Part shown: positions 1-9,694 of the stretch, in pieces
Layout: each line of letters opens with the position of its first letter
Numbering within the stretch: the stretch's first letter is position 1
Assembly: GCA_964058805.1 (NCBI GenBank)
Contig: CAXKVV010000594.1
Location: 1 to 32,735 of the forward strand
DNA from: Schoenoplectus triqueter
Lineage: Eukaryota; Streptophyta; Magnoliopsida; Poales; Cyperaceae
DNA length: 32,735 nucleotides
Direction of reading: 5' to 3'
Program-made: the position numbers and the translations under genes
The notes under the pieces: model-generated
What the model saw: only the letters and a program-made list of their open reading frames with translations
The model's database searches: none
What the model was told of the DNA's origin: nothing

Positions 1-2
1 GT

Positions 3-10
3 TATAAATA
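3..10 (+). promoter_or_regulatory. TATA box of the first F-box gene
   Basis: TATAAATA lies about 150 bases before the likely ATG at 162. With initiation about 30 bases downstream, the leader would be roughly 125 bases, normal for a plant gene. Any upstream elements lie outside the window. The match is good but the site is assigned by position only. Confidence 0.5.
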
Positions 11-161
11 TGTTAATTCGGTCTCCCTCATTGGACAATTAAATTTATCCATCAAAACGCTCCAAATCCTCTGTGCTCTCTAGCAATTGCTTGGCAAGTA
101 CTGCCTTCTCTACAGCCAAGAACCTGCGCACCAGTGTCTTGATTCCTGAAACGAGAGAGAA

Positions 162-1242
162 ATGGAGAAAGAGACAAAGAGAATCATGGTTCCAGAGACA
201 ACTTGGGAGAATCTCCCTTCAGAACTCCTCAATTCAAATCTACCAAAAGCTCTCACCAGGCCTCTGTCACATCATCCGCTTTCGATCTGTATGCAAGAAC
301 TGGCGCTCCGCTGCTCCCCTCAACAACCCTCCACCACAACTCCCCTTTCTTCTTGAAATGCAGAAATCTCGTGGCAGCAAAAACTGTTTACGAAAAGAAC
401 TGCGCTGTTACTCTCTTATAGGCAACAAAACCTACACAATAACTATCCCCGAACGCTTTCATGGTATGGCATACTACGGACCTGGTCATGGGTACCTTCT
501 GACTTCACTTGAAAATGACCTTCATCTGCTCAATCCTTTTACTGGAAAGAACACCTCCCTTCCAAAGCTCAAAGAAGGTCTCTTGCTTGAGTCGCGTGTA
601 TGTAGCGGTTTGGATCCTGTGCATAATTGGTACATTTTGTCACGTAGTACATTGAGTAAAGATTGGGCGAGTTGGATCCCAGCAATCTACGATGAAGAAA
701 AGTTCAGCTGGAGATACGTTAGAACGGACTGCCATGCGCCATGCTTCAGTACCTGCAGTTGGGAGGGGGTCCTTTTTGCAACTGAGCAAGGATATCCCAT
801 GTTTCTTTATGACGCAGTCTCAGGGCAAGAATTGAATAAAGTCTCTTCACCAGAGGTGAATGACAATGCAGAGAACTCAACATATCTTATCGAATCATGT
901 GGACAGATTCTGAGAGTGTCTAAGCATGTCAATTTGGATTTCGAAATCCATAAACTTTGTTCTGAAGGAGGAGATGAAAAAGGAGGAGGAGAAAGTGCAG
1001 CAGCAACAAAGAAACAGTTTTGGCTGAAGATAACAAATATTGGTAATCAAATCATCTTCCTAGACCATATGAATGGGTTTTCTCTGACAGCACCTGTCGG
1101 ATTTATAGGGAATTGCATCTATTTCTTCTTTAAAAACAGAAAGACCCTTCAAATTTGTAGGTATGATATTGGTACCGGTGAAAAGAAATGGGCACCCTGT
1201 TCCTTTACATATGGTACATGGTTTATCCCTAGTTTGGCTTAG
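162..1242 (+). pseudogene. F-box/DUF295 protein gene, broken by a one-base frameshift
   Basis: Plant F-box proteins bind Skp1 through the F-box and present substrates to the SCF (Skp1-Cullin-F-box) ubiquitin ligase; the substrate here is unknown. The F-box starts in the frame of the ATG at 162 (TWENLPSELL) and continues one base out of frame from 232 (IQIYQKLSP, then IRFRSVCKNW). One extra A at 231/232 separates the halves; without it the product would be about 359 residues, close to the 367 of the paralogue at 5030-6133. The rest of the second frame is open to 1242 and carries the C-terminal DUF295 domain, with FWLKITNIGNQIIFLD, GNCIYFF and the ending GTWFIPSLA. The frame containing the C-terminus also has an ATG at 73, but that start gives a non-homologous N-terminus lacking the first F-box helix. 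It is either a young pseudogene or allele, or a sequencing error. There are no introns, as is usual for the family. Confidence 0.8.
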
Positions 1243-1750
1243 GAATGGGGCACCCACTTTCAAATTGCTTGTCTCTTGGTGCTAATCACTATCTTTGATG
1301 TATGTTTGCTGAAAAAATCATTTTAATCTTTGTAATAAGTATGTAAGGTTGTAGACTGTATCTTTGTGACTGTTGAATATTAGATGTCCTTTATTACTTT
1401 TTCTTTATCATTTACTATTTATGGTGCAGCTACATTATTAGATGTCACTTATTACTTTGTCCATTCAGTTTGGTGATCATGTCAGTCTGATTACATTCAG
1501 TGAGTGTGTAATTTATTGTAGAGACAAGGACTTGAAAATTAATTACGTTTGCATCACTCTCTCGATGACGAGCATGACACCAAATCTGATTTGATTTGCT
1601 ATCCGTGGGCATACATTCTATTTGTTCTTGCTTAATTTTAGCTGTGATATCCACTTTAGTAGTACCGGTATCTTAAATATTTGAATACTGTTATGGAGGC
1701 TCTGACTGTTGTAATCTGACAGTTTTACAGAAATGTGCAATTTCACTAGT
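1243..1750. other. 3' flank of the first F-box gene
   Basis: AT-rich sequence holding the presumed 3' UTR, with an AATAAG polyadenylation-like signal near 1334. No coding similarity is visible on either strand; the short open frames here lack family motifs. Confidence 0.4.
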
Positions 1751-1754
1751 GGAA

Positions 1755-2858
1755 AAACCTGATCCGACCCGAGAAATCCGCCCAAATCCGAATTAACAGT
1801 GACCAAATATATTTATAATGAGTTGAATCGTGGAAAATCTAATTAGAAATAATTTGTAGCCAATTAGACAATAAATCATTCACAGTCTAATATTGAACCA
1901 CAGCACCTAATCAAATTGAATTATATCACTTACAAAACAAATCCCTAATGACATATAGCAGAAAGTTTTACATTTAAAGCAGGATTACATTGCATATATA
2001 ATTCAAAATATGATTTGATTGAGAATGTTTAATTTTAAAACAAATGAAAGCTGTCCTAAAATAAAATAGTAATATGAAGATTTCAAATCAAACTAAAAAA
2101 AAAAATCCTAACAAACTGAGGACATGATTTTTTTTGCATTTGCTCACCCAAATTAGGATTGCAGCGTGATGTATGGTTTATGTGGGTGATGGCAGTATAC
2201 CTTGTAGGTGTAACAATGGTACCGGTACCGTAAAAATGGTGCCTTGTTTTTTAAATATTGTTCTGCGGTAGTGTAAGTTCTTTAATTGTATAGCACGAGA
2301 AATACTGACAGTTGAGCTGAAAATATGTGTGATGCTGGCTTTGTTATTGAAACAAAATTTTGTTTTATGTCATTCAAGTTTTTGCACTTTTGCTCTGTGG
2401 TTCCGGCATTATATTGTTTTGTTATGGTATCGGAACTGAGGTGGCAGAACCTCGATCCTAGAAACTGTCTGGTTCATCAGATTCGATCCGATCTCACTCA
2501 ATCTGAAATAATTAAATTACCTGTAATCCAACTGTAATCAATCTAAATTCTAAAAAAAATTATATATAAATTGATCCGATCCGATCCTGACCCAACCCGA
2601 TTTCTTCCAAATAATCCAACCCAATCTGTCTCCCCTGATGCAAAAAAAAAAATTTCAATGTTATATTCATCTTATTTCATTGTCATACAGATTTAGCATT
2701 TAAAGCACAAAATAATAAAAAAAATTAAACGGATTGGATCAGGCTCATATCCAATAGATATGTGATAGATCTAAAAAATTTAATTTATATTCGACCAATT
2801 TATTCTCTAATCATTTCGAATCGGATCGTATCAAAAATTGACACCCCTAACTGAAAAA
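1755..2858. repeat. MITE-like debris rich in GATCCGATCC
   Basis: Two patches, around 1758-1795 and 2440-2858, carry repeated GATCCGA, CCGACCCGA and GGATTGGATC units. The right edge reads TTGACACCCCTAA, the usual inner end of plant hAT-like MITEs whose other end is TAGGGGTGTCAA. That matching left end is not visible, so this is a fragment or a nest of fragments. The remainder (1800-2430) is AT-rich with no feature I can name. Confidence 0.35.
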
Positions 2859-2859
2859 G

Positions 2860-3578
2860 GTATAGATACTTTTACCACGTCCCATGGAGCAAATCACAAT
2901 TCTCAAAGATGCAATACTTTTTCTTATGTAATTTCATTGTGCAGTGTGTTTGCCCCTCATGAGACAAATGATCATTTGTTTCTCTCGCAATATCAACTTT
3001 CATTTTGGTTAATGTTGCGAAATGTAATACTCACTGTTGATAACTTACAGAGAAGAGGATGACAACTAGCAAATATTTGTCATATGTACGGCAAGGCAGA
3101 AGAAATAATATCTCATCTATTCACTGGGTGTCATTATATCAAAGAAATACGATGTTACATACATAATATGAATCAAACACATAGACCCATTTCTACTGAG
3201 TATAGAGCCGGTAGGTATCACTTTATCTTGGACAAAGTCAGAATAAGCATTGGAAGAGAATGAAAATTATTACTTACTTTGTCATCTGGCGGGAGAGATG
3301 TGTAAAGATATTTCAAAAACAAAACAAGACGCCTATGACAATAGTGAGGGAGATATTACTTGAATATCAAAATTGATTCGGCAACAATGATCAAGGATAA
3401 CAACAGCTAGCTCGTTATTCTACTTTCCTTTATGTGTCATTTGTCTCACTTTACTTCATTTCTATTTTTACTATACTAATTTGTAATACATATATCACAC
3501 GCTTGTGATCAATGTAACTTCATAGATTAATAAAATTTGAAGGCATAGAGCTTCATCTTTTCGATCAAAAAAAAATTA
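2860..3578 (+). mobile_element. L1-type LINE, 3' end fragment with zf-RVT remnant
   Basis: Non-LTR retrotransposons copy themselves by target-primed reverse transcription. Only the C-terminal part of ORF2 remains. From about 3000 the plus strand reads as the zinc-binding region that follows the reverse transcriptase in plant L1 elements (zf-RVT): LTVDNLQRRG, an in-frame stop at 3060, then LANICHMYGKAEEIISHLF and a Cys-His pair. After about 3255 comes the usual tail block (FVIWRERCVKIFQ, then TIVREILLEYQN and a stop). The 3' UTR ends in a nine-A tract at about 3569-3577, as expected for a LINE 3' end. The upstream edge is a 5' truncation and is uncertain, and target-site duplications were not found. 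The element is inactive. Confidence 0.75.
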
Positions 3579-4526
3579 TTTTGGAGAAATTTCACAAGTT
3601 TAAGAAATGCAACAGTCGACTATGCATTTATCTTTGGATAATAGAGTTTATGATCAGTCTATGATATTTACTTGAAGTTGGAAAATATGAAGGCCTATGA
3701 ATTCAATAATATTTCAAGGGCACTAATTTTACTCTTGTGAAATCTTTTACTTTAATGTGCTATATAATTTTCTGGATTTGAATGAGATTCAGGGAGTGGT
3801 ATAGCTTGATTTTTCCTAAAAAGGAAAAAAGAAGAAGCTACTACTAGTCTACCACCGTACCACGTAAGTAGGCTTGTGCTCAAAAGCATGAGGATAATAG
3901 TTCAACAGCTAGTTTTCATCCGTGTCCATTGTGTGTCCAAATATGGTATATGGATATGGAATGTTTATAGATTGAATGCGTCTTCAAATATAATTGATCG
4001 TGTCAAAAGCATGTCAATGCGTGTCGTATAAGTATACATGTCGTGTCTGCCACATACACGTCTTCATTCTAAAAGTGTCCATGCTACACGTCATTCTGAG
4101 CTCTGAGAATTGTGAGTTTAGCGCTCAAAATAGCTCCCCAAAAATTGTGAGAATCATCAATATAGAATGTCAGACTTTGCTACATACAGTCAAAGCATCA
4201 AAAGTGTTCCTTTATTAGCAGCTTGCTCTAACATTTCATCCACAATTAAAATTAAGACAAACATGATTTTTTTGAAGCTGCCATATATAGTCAAAAGCAC
4301 TAACAACTGCTCTTCCATGAATTACCTGTGGTTAATTTGGTACATCAAAATTGTATAAAGATCTTTGTTATAAATAGAAAAAAGATAGGTTTAACTATCC
4401 CTAATTTTAGGTATCGAATGAAGATGCAACTTTGTATCATATATTTTGCGCTTAGCATAGTGCTTTAAATGTTTTGCATCTTTTGTTATGTTTTGTTTAT
4501 GGTTTTTTAGGAGAAATTAGCTTACA
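3579..4526. other. AT-rich intergenic stretch, nothing recognised
   Basis: Short open frames at 3994-4218 and 4167-4358 show no family motifs. The words GTGTC and CACGTC recur between 3920 and 4095, but not as a regular repeat. Confidence 0.3.
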
Positions 4527-4547
4527 GGGGGGGGGGGGGGGGGGGGG
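4527..4547 (+). repeat. Homopolymer of 21 G
   Basis: An uninterrupted run of 21 G in an otherwise AT-rich region. A run this long could form a G-quadruplex and is prone to replication slippage and miscounting. The sequence just after it (4548-4670) ends in CTCAACAAAAAAAAA and could be another retroposed 3' end, but no coding remnant supports that. Confidence 0.85.
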
Positions 4548-5029
4548 TAATATCCATTGGGATGAGAGGAGTTTTTCTTTGGGGTTTATGGTATTGTATT
4601 TATTAAATTTTATTTCTATTTTAATAGAAATTAACATTGGTCTATAAAATCACTTTTCTCAACAAAAAAAAAATTATCTCCAATTTTAACAAAAAGAAAT
4701 TATACAAAACATATATAATATTTTTCGATAAAAGTATATTTAATATCTATCAGTTTTCGACAAAATATGGACATAAATTAGTAAACATCTGGCTACCAGC
4801 TACCTAAACCAGTACAACCAAGCCAAAAACGAGCAGCGGTGTAAGTAAAAATAGCAAGCAACAACAAAACATGCATCATAACATTGCATAAGAAAAGTAA
4901 GTCTAAAAGTATCATCAGAATCTAAAAAAACTTACATAATTTTTTAACCATAACTAAAATTAAAGCAAACTGGGATAAAAGATATATACTTCCATCTCCT
5001 ATCCAAAATTACATCCTGAAAGATAAAAA
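4548..5029. other. Downstream flank of the second F-box gene
   Basis: AT-rich sequence between the G run and the stop codon of the minus-strand F-box gene. It should include that gene's 3' UTR, reading leftward. No other coding potential or defined repeat was seen. Confidence 0.35.
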
Positions 5030-6133
5030 CTAGCTAGCGTAGCCTAGAACAAACCAAGTACACTCTTTGAAAGGGCAAAATATCATTTCCACTGTAGAAG
5101 AAGCAAAATCATACGCATAAGGTTTTCCATTAAAAGGATCAATAAAGTAAATATGACCTCTCTTCAATCCAACAGCAGGTGCAGCTGTCATGGAGAAACA
5201 ATTAACCGTCATAAAATTACCATCAATAACCTCCAAGAAAAGAATATGATCACCAAGGTCACTAATCTTGCCCCAACATGGTTTCCCGCATACTCCTTTC
5301 ATATTAAACCGATAGATTTGAAATTTAGACTTATTTCTACGAAATGCTTGTGGGTAATACCAAAGCACTTTCAAAATATCTCCACTTGAATCAACGATGT
5401 AAGATTCAAATATTTTAATGTAGACGATCTGCTCTCCATGTTGTGCATTCCTAATCTCATCTTCATGTGGTAGCATCTCGTATAACAGTTCTTTTGAGGA
5501 AACATCATATACTTTGTTCTCAAACTTATTTGCAAAGAACATTCCTTGACAATAACAGCTGAGTCTGCAAAACCCTTTCTGTACATTCCACTTTCCAAGA
5601 TGTGGATCATAGATGAACCAATGATCCATAAAAGTCTCCCGGTAGTCGCCATAATCAACAACTAAGATTCTACGATCACGAACAGGGCCAGGTTCCGTCC
5701 AAATCACCAGGTACGAGACTAGATCATGAATAACAGGGAGAACAAACTCATCATTAGTGAGGGGGTTGAAGAGAGATATGGTACCAGAGCGATCGTCGAT
5801 AAGAGGAAGGTAGTTATTGGAAGACCCTCTAAGCCATGTGGTTTCCTTGATAGGGATTGTAAGAATTTCACTAGAAGACATGGAGTATAGACGGAGTCTT
5901 GTTGTCGGTAGAGAAATATTATGAATCATGGGTGTTTGGTTGAACTCAAGAAGCCAGGGAAAGTGCAAGGGGAAGTCGGAAGGAGAAGTCGAGGAGCGCC
6001 AACTCTTACAGGCAACACGAATACGGATGAAGTCGAGAAGATGAGGTAACTTCTTGGCAATGAGACATACAAGGTCAGATGGAAGAGCAGACCAATCCTT
6101 TTTGTTGTTAATCAATTGTTGTTGCTCTGCCAT
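5030..6133 (-). CDS. F-box/DUF295 protein, SKIP23-like, intact
   Basis: A single-exon gene for a 367-residue protein. The F-box is at about residues 13-50 (DWSALPSDLVCLIAKKL, then FIRIRVACKSWRSS), the Skp1-binding helix bundle of SCF ligase adaptors. The middle has the low-complexity beta-propeller-like pattern common in this family (ISLFNPLTNDEFVLP, WFIYDPHLGKWNV). The DUF295 domain occupies about residues 240-365, with WGKISDLGDHILFLE, GHIYFID and the ending CTWFVLGYAS. The first ATG gives the full F-box and a normal family length. It is convergent with, and only distantly similar to, the broken gene at 162-1242, so the pair looks like an old local duplication. The substrate is unknown; some DUF295 proteins are organelle-targeted, but no clear transit peptide is visible here. 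Confidence 0.9.
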   Translation of the reverse strand: MAEQQQLINNKKDWSALPSDLVCLIAKKLPHLLDFIRIRVACKSWRSSTSPSDFPLHFPWLLEFNQTPMIHNISLPTTRLRLYSMSSSEILTIPIKETTWLRGSSNNYLPLIDDRSGTISLFNPLTNDEFVLPVIHDLVSYLVIWTEPGPVRDRRILVVDYGDYRETFMDHWFIYDPHLGKWNVQKGFCRLSCYCQGMFFANKFENKVYDVSSKELLYEMLPHEDEIRNAQHGEQIVYIKIFESYIVDSSGDILKVLWYYPQAFRRNKSKFQIYRFNMKGVCGKPCWGKISDLGDHILFLEVIDGNFMTVNCFSMTAAPAVGLKRGHIYFIDPFNGKPYAYDFASSTVEMIFCPFKECTWFVLGYAS

Positions 6134-6334
6134 TTTTTTGCTTGTGATGGTGCATGCTGATGTGTTAACTATATATGCAAAAGTACATTACATAGTGGTG
6201 GGAAGTTCAAAACTGAAAAGCACAATTGACAATGCATCATAATTGGTTTAGAAATTTTGGGGTTGAAGTAAATAGTTGGATTAAAATTGGCAATATTAAT
6301 CATTGCGCAATTCTCACCAGCTTAACCATTGTTG

Positions 6335-6341
6335 TTTTATA
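6335..6341 (-). promoter_or_regulatory. Candidate TATA box of the intact F-box gene
   Basis: TATAAAA on the minus strand, about 200 bases before the ATG at 6133. It would give a leader of roughly 170 bases. A second candidate, TATATAG near 6170, is too close to the ATG for a normal leader, so I prefer this one. Confidence 0.35.
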
Positions 6342-6524
6342 AATAGAGAAATCGATCTTCATTTCCAAAATTGTGAAAAGTATTTTTCTTTCCCTGAATC
6401 GGTAATTATAGAAATTATTAATTTATTACAGAAATTATTAATTTATTATAGAAATTATTAATTTATTATCCTATAAATGCAGACCCTTACTTGTTGCCTA
6501 TAATTTCCATCTCTTTAGAGCGTC

Positions 6525-6660
6525 TTCAATGCTTTTCATTCTCTAAATAGCATTTTTATTTTCAATTTGTACTGTCTAGAGACTGTCTAATTTAGACAGT
6601 CGTTTAGACAAATTACATAGGACTAGACAATCTCTAAAATCAGCGATGCAGAGTATTTTT
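6525..6660. repeat. MITE-like segment with a 21-bp palindrome
   Basis: The segment begins AGAGCGTCTTCAATGC, resembling ends of common plant MITEs. It contains a palindrome at 6581-6601 with 10-bp arms (GACTGTCTAA and its complement) around one T. Related GTCTAGA/TTTAGACA words flank it. A clean opposite terminus was not found. Confidence 0.35.
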
Positions 6661-6884
6661 TTTATTTTCACTGAAATCAGATTTGACATAGAAATAAATA
6701 TTGGAGTTTGATATTTATATAACTGTCATTAGGCAAGTTAGAGCGTCCGTTCTGAGTTTTTTTACTAACTTTTTCAGTTGATGTTGTGGCGGTTATTAGA
6801 TAATTTTGATATTGACATGTTGGAGGCTCTTACTCATTTAGCATACTAGCACGAAATCTGCCTGTTGTGCGTATCCCCTTTATT

Positions 6885-7500
6885 TCAAAAATATTTATAT
6901 TGAACATTAATTTTATTATAAATAAATCATATATTTTATTTAGAGCGGACCATTTTAATTTTAAAAATATTTATATCAAATATTATTTTTATTATAAATA
7001 AATATAATTTTTAATTAGATACAATTTATGTCTAAATCAATTACAAAGACCTTTAAATTTTTAAATAAAATTAATGTATTATTTAAAAAAGAAGATGTAC
7101 AAATATAATTTTTTTTAGTATCATTGTACAACGCGTAGTTTTATTTTTCATAACAAAACTGAACAATAATTGATGTTTAATTTATTTAATATATAATCTC
7201 TCTTTTTAGACTCTTATAAATGTATGGTAAAAAAGAGCAAATAAAATAGAGAAAAAATATATATTTGTCTGAAATATGATTTATAAAAATGATAATTTTT
7301 TAAATAAATTAGCATAGTAGGTTCTTTTATTAAAAAAATAAAAAATATTTGATGATTAGTTTATTTGATGGGTAATTTTTTTAGACCTCCTATTAATGCA
7401 TGATAAGAAATAGAAAATAAAATGGAGAAAAAAAATGATATTGATTAAAATCTGAATTATTAATTTTTAAAAATATTAATCTACACCATTAAATTAAAAA
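6885..7500. repeat. Diverged AT-rich tandem duplications
   Basis: Two units of about 140 bases, at about 7157-7300 and 7346-7490, can be aligned throughout. Shared landmarks in order are AATTGATG/TTTGATGA, TTTTTTAGAC, AAATAAAAT and GAGAAAAAA. The offset is about 187 bases. A smaller pair about 75 bases apart, at about 6888-6925 and 6963-7000, shares ATTATAAATAAAT. No coding content was seen. Confidence 0.5.
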
Positions 7501-7876
7501 CGTTTTGATCAATAAAAAAACTGAAAAGCTGAACATTAATAAATAATTTCAGTTCTTTATGATATTGCATAGATCTATTTAGCAACGCGCTATTTGTACT
7601 AAAATCTTCATTCCTAGCCTAGTTGCCACCTATGATGCATCTCAAAAGATCTACATGTCCATAATTAATGGGAAAATATGTTCAGTTAGTTATGCCCGAT
7701 TCGATGATGAATTGATGATTAGTGAAGCCTAGCATCCAATGATTTTTGAGTTACTATTGTGGTCACGTCAATTAGAAATATTTAATTGAAAAAACATTTC
7801 ATCACTGAATCCATTTTAAAAATTTTAATTAGCGTTGCTATTCGCTCCACTCAACGAGAAGAAATTAATTAACTAA

Positions 7877-8064
7877 AAAGTTTGTTCTCCAATGCTAAAT
7901 CTAGTGAGTTTCTAAATGACGTGGCGTTTAAAACTGAGTTTCTAATTTAGCAACTCTCCTCTACAGTTTCTAAATTAAAAAATTTTCTCATATCAAAAAA
8001 TTAAAATAATAACTGCCACATAGGATTTAGCAACTCATTAGAAACTCTCATTGGAGAAGCTCTA
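7877..8064. mobile_element. MITE with imperfect terminal inverted repeats
   Basis: The left part reads TTCTCCAATGCTAAATC, then TTTCTAAATGACGTGGC. The complement of the right end reads CTTCTCCAATGAGAG, then TTGCTAAATCC and GTGGC. So the two ends are inverted copies around a short AT-rich core, about 190 bp in all, typical of non-autonomous DNA transposons near plant genes. Flanking AATTAA words occur on both sides, but the target-site duplication and superfamily are unresolved. Confidence 0.6.
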
Positions 8065-8200
8065 ATTAAGACCATTTTCCTCACGGCCACAATTCATGTG
8101 CCTAAGCACCTATATATTCCAGATTTTTTATATAATTATTATTAAAATAGTATTATTAATAATAAAATAAAGAAACATCTATTTGTATAACTACAAATGG

Positions 8201-8270
8201 CAGCGCGCCACTGACACTAGCGTCACTGTCAGTTGCATCTTCCATGAAACGCGCCACTGGGAGTGGCGCG
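8201..8270. repeat. Two adjacent GC-rich hairpins in AT-rich DNA
   Basis: Hairpin 1 at 8210-8233 has 7-bp arms (ACTGACA/TGTCAGT) and a 10-base loop. Hairpin 2 at 8250-8270 has perfect 9-bp arms (CGCGCCACT/AGTGGCGCG) and a GGG loop. The word GCGCGCCACT also occurs just before hairpin 1, so the two look like diverged copies of a repeat unit. The origin is unknown, possibly subterminal repeats of a DNA transposon. Confidence 0.55.
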
Positions 8271-8489
8271 GTTATATTATTTAATTATTTGTTTATTATT
8301 TTTATATATTAATTAGACCATAATTATAATTTAATTATAAATTATATTAATTAGAGCATAATATTACATTAATTAAGATTAATTTTCTTAATTAATTATA
8401 GATTAATTTAAGTAATTAATTAGATTATATGTAGATTAATTGTAGATTATTATAAATTTATAATTAGATTAATTATGTATGATATACCT

Positions 8490-9029
8490 TGAAAACCCTA
8501 GGGTGGTATTGAAAGGTCAAGATAGTGCAAGAATGTAAATAACCTAAGGTAGAAATGTATAAACCAATTTGGGGCTTAATGTTCAAGTGTAATGGCAGTG
8601 GAATATAATTTAAATCAATTCAATTCTCACAAGAATATAGCAATCAAAGGATTATGAGAAAAGAAAAGTAAAGATAAAATAAAAACACAAGATATAACGG
8701 AGTTCGGCATTAACAATGCCTACATCTTCGGAACCCTCAACCTCTAACAATTGAGGTTAAGCCGATATATTAAAAAGGGTTTTTACACTTGTAGAACTTG
8801 GTCCCTTACAAAAATGGGCTGCCAAGCCTATCAATAACAAGAGTGACAACACACTCAAAAATGTGAGTGACAACACACTCAAAACAAGAAGTGAGTGACA
8901 ACACACTCAAGAAAAGGTGAGCACTACAGCTTAAGAGAATGTTTTCAAGAAGATCACGAAGGATCAAGTTGGGAGAATAGAGAGAAGCTAGATTGAGCTT
9001 GAAAAAAGATTTGGCTAATTGAGTATTTT
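8490..9029. repeat. Repeat-derived segment with a triplicated 16-bp hairpin unit
   Basis: The unit GAGTGACAACACACTC occurs exactly at 8841, 8865 and 8893. Each copy can fold by pairing GAGTG with CACTC around ACAACA. The surrounding sequence, including GGAGTTCGGCATTAACAATG near 8700, looks like untranslated retrotransposon sequence, but I cannot assign it to a family. It abuts the left end of the gypsy element. Confidence 0.45.
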
Positions 9030-9694
9030 TCTCACACCCCAGAACAAATAAAATGGATTAGGGGTGCTTAATCCCGCCACGTACGCACGACGAGAAGTGC
9101 GTACGGAAGGCTAAATGAATAAAATAATGTAATCACAGAATAAATAAAATAATAATAAATATAAATACATGACCATACAATCCAGAATGAACAAAGAGAA
9201 TATAATACCTGCATAGGCGGGGCTAGCTCCATCGAAATGGGCAGCAAATCTCTCAAATAAAAACCCAAAAGAAGGAAATAAGACTCAAAAATCCGAGGGA
9301 TCCTATCCAACTACCCGACTCACATGCAAATGCAACGAAGCATCATTGTCATCGCGCATGACTGTCCTTAACACTCGCTCCAATAAAATCTTGAACCTGA
9401 AATATCTGGATCCCACAACCACCGTGGAACGTGAGTAATTTTATAAATTACTCAGTATGGATTTAGATCCAGCCTTAAGATTTGATCTTCTTTCCTAGAC
9501 TGGACCCAAAAATCGATACTGATGATTGAAATGCAATATAATATTGATGGGTAAATATAATAATATTATCATGCATATTTGACCTACATGATATGATATG
9601 AAATGGTAAATAAACCCGAAATAGAAATTCTGTGAAATAATAATATAATATAATATAATATAATATAATATATAAGGTACGATAATCAAACACC
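9030..9694 (-). repeat. Gypsy 3' LTR, truncated copy
   Basis: This aligns with 10765-11415 from the terminal TCTCACACC (plus strand) through AATCAAACACC. The first part of the LTR, about 1.5 kb in the other copy, is missing, replaced by gag sequence. An open frame of 80 codons recurs in both copies but is LTR sequence, not a conserved protein. Confidence 0.75.
9641..9670. repeat. (TAATA)6 microsatellite in the LTR
   Basis: There are six copies of TAATA here and three at the equivalent place in the other LTR (11377-11391). The difference arose after insertion, by slippage. Confidence 0.85.

Noticed and set aside
73..230. ATG at 73 as the true start of the first F-box gene
   Set aside because: Its N-terminus has no family similarity and lacks the first F-box helix, which is present in the frame of the ATG at 162. 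The gene is better explained by a one-base lesion.
8841..8908. CRISPR-like spaced repeats
   Set aside because: Only three 16-bp units with 8- and 12-base spacers, in a plant genome with no cas genes.
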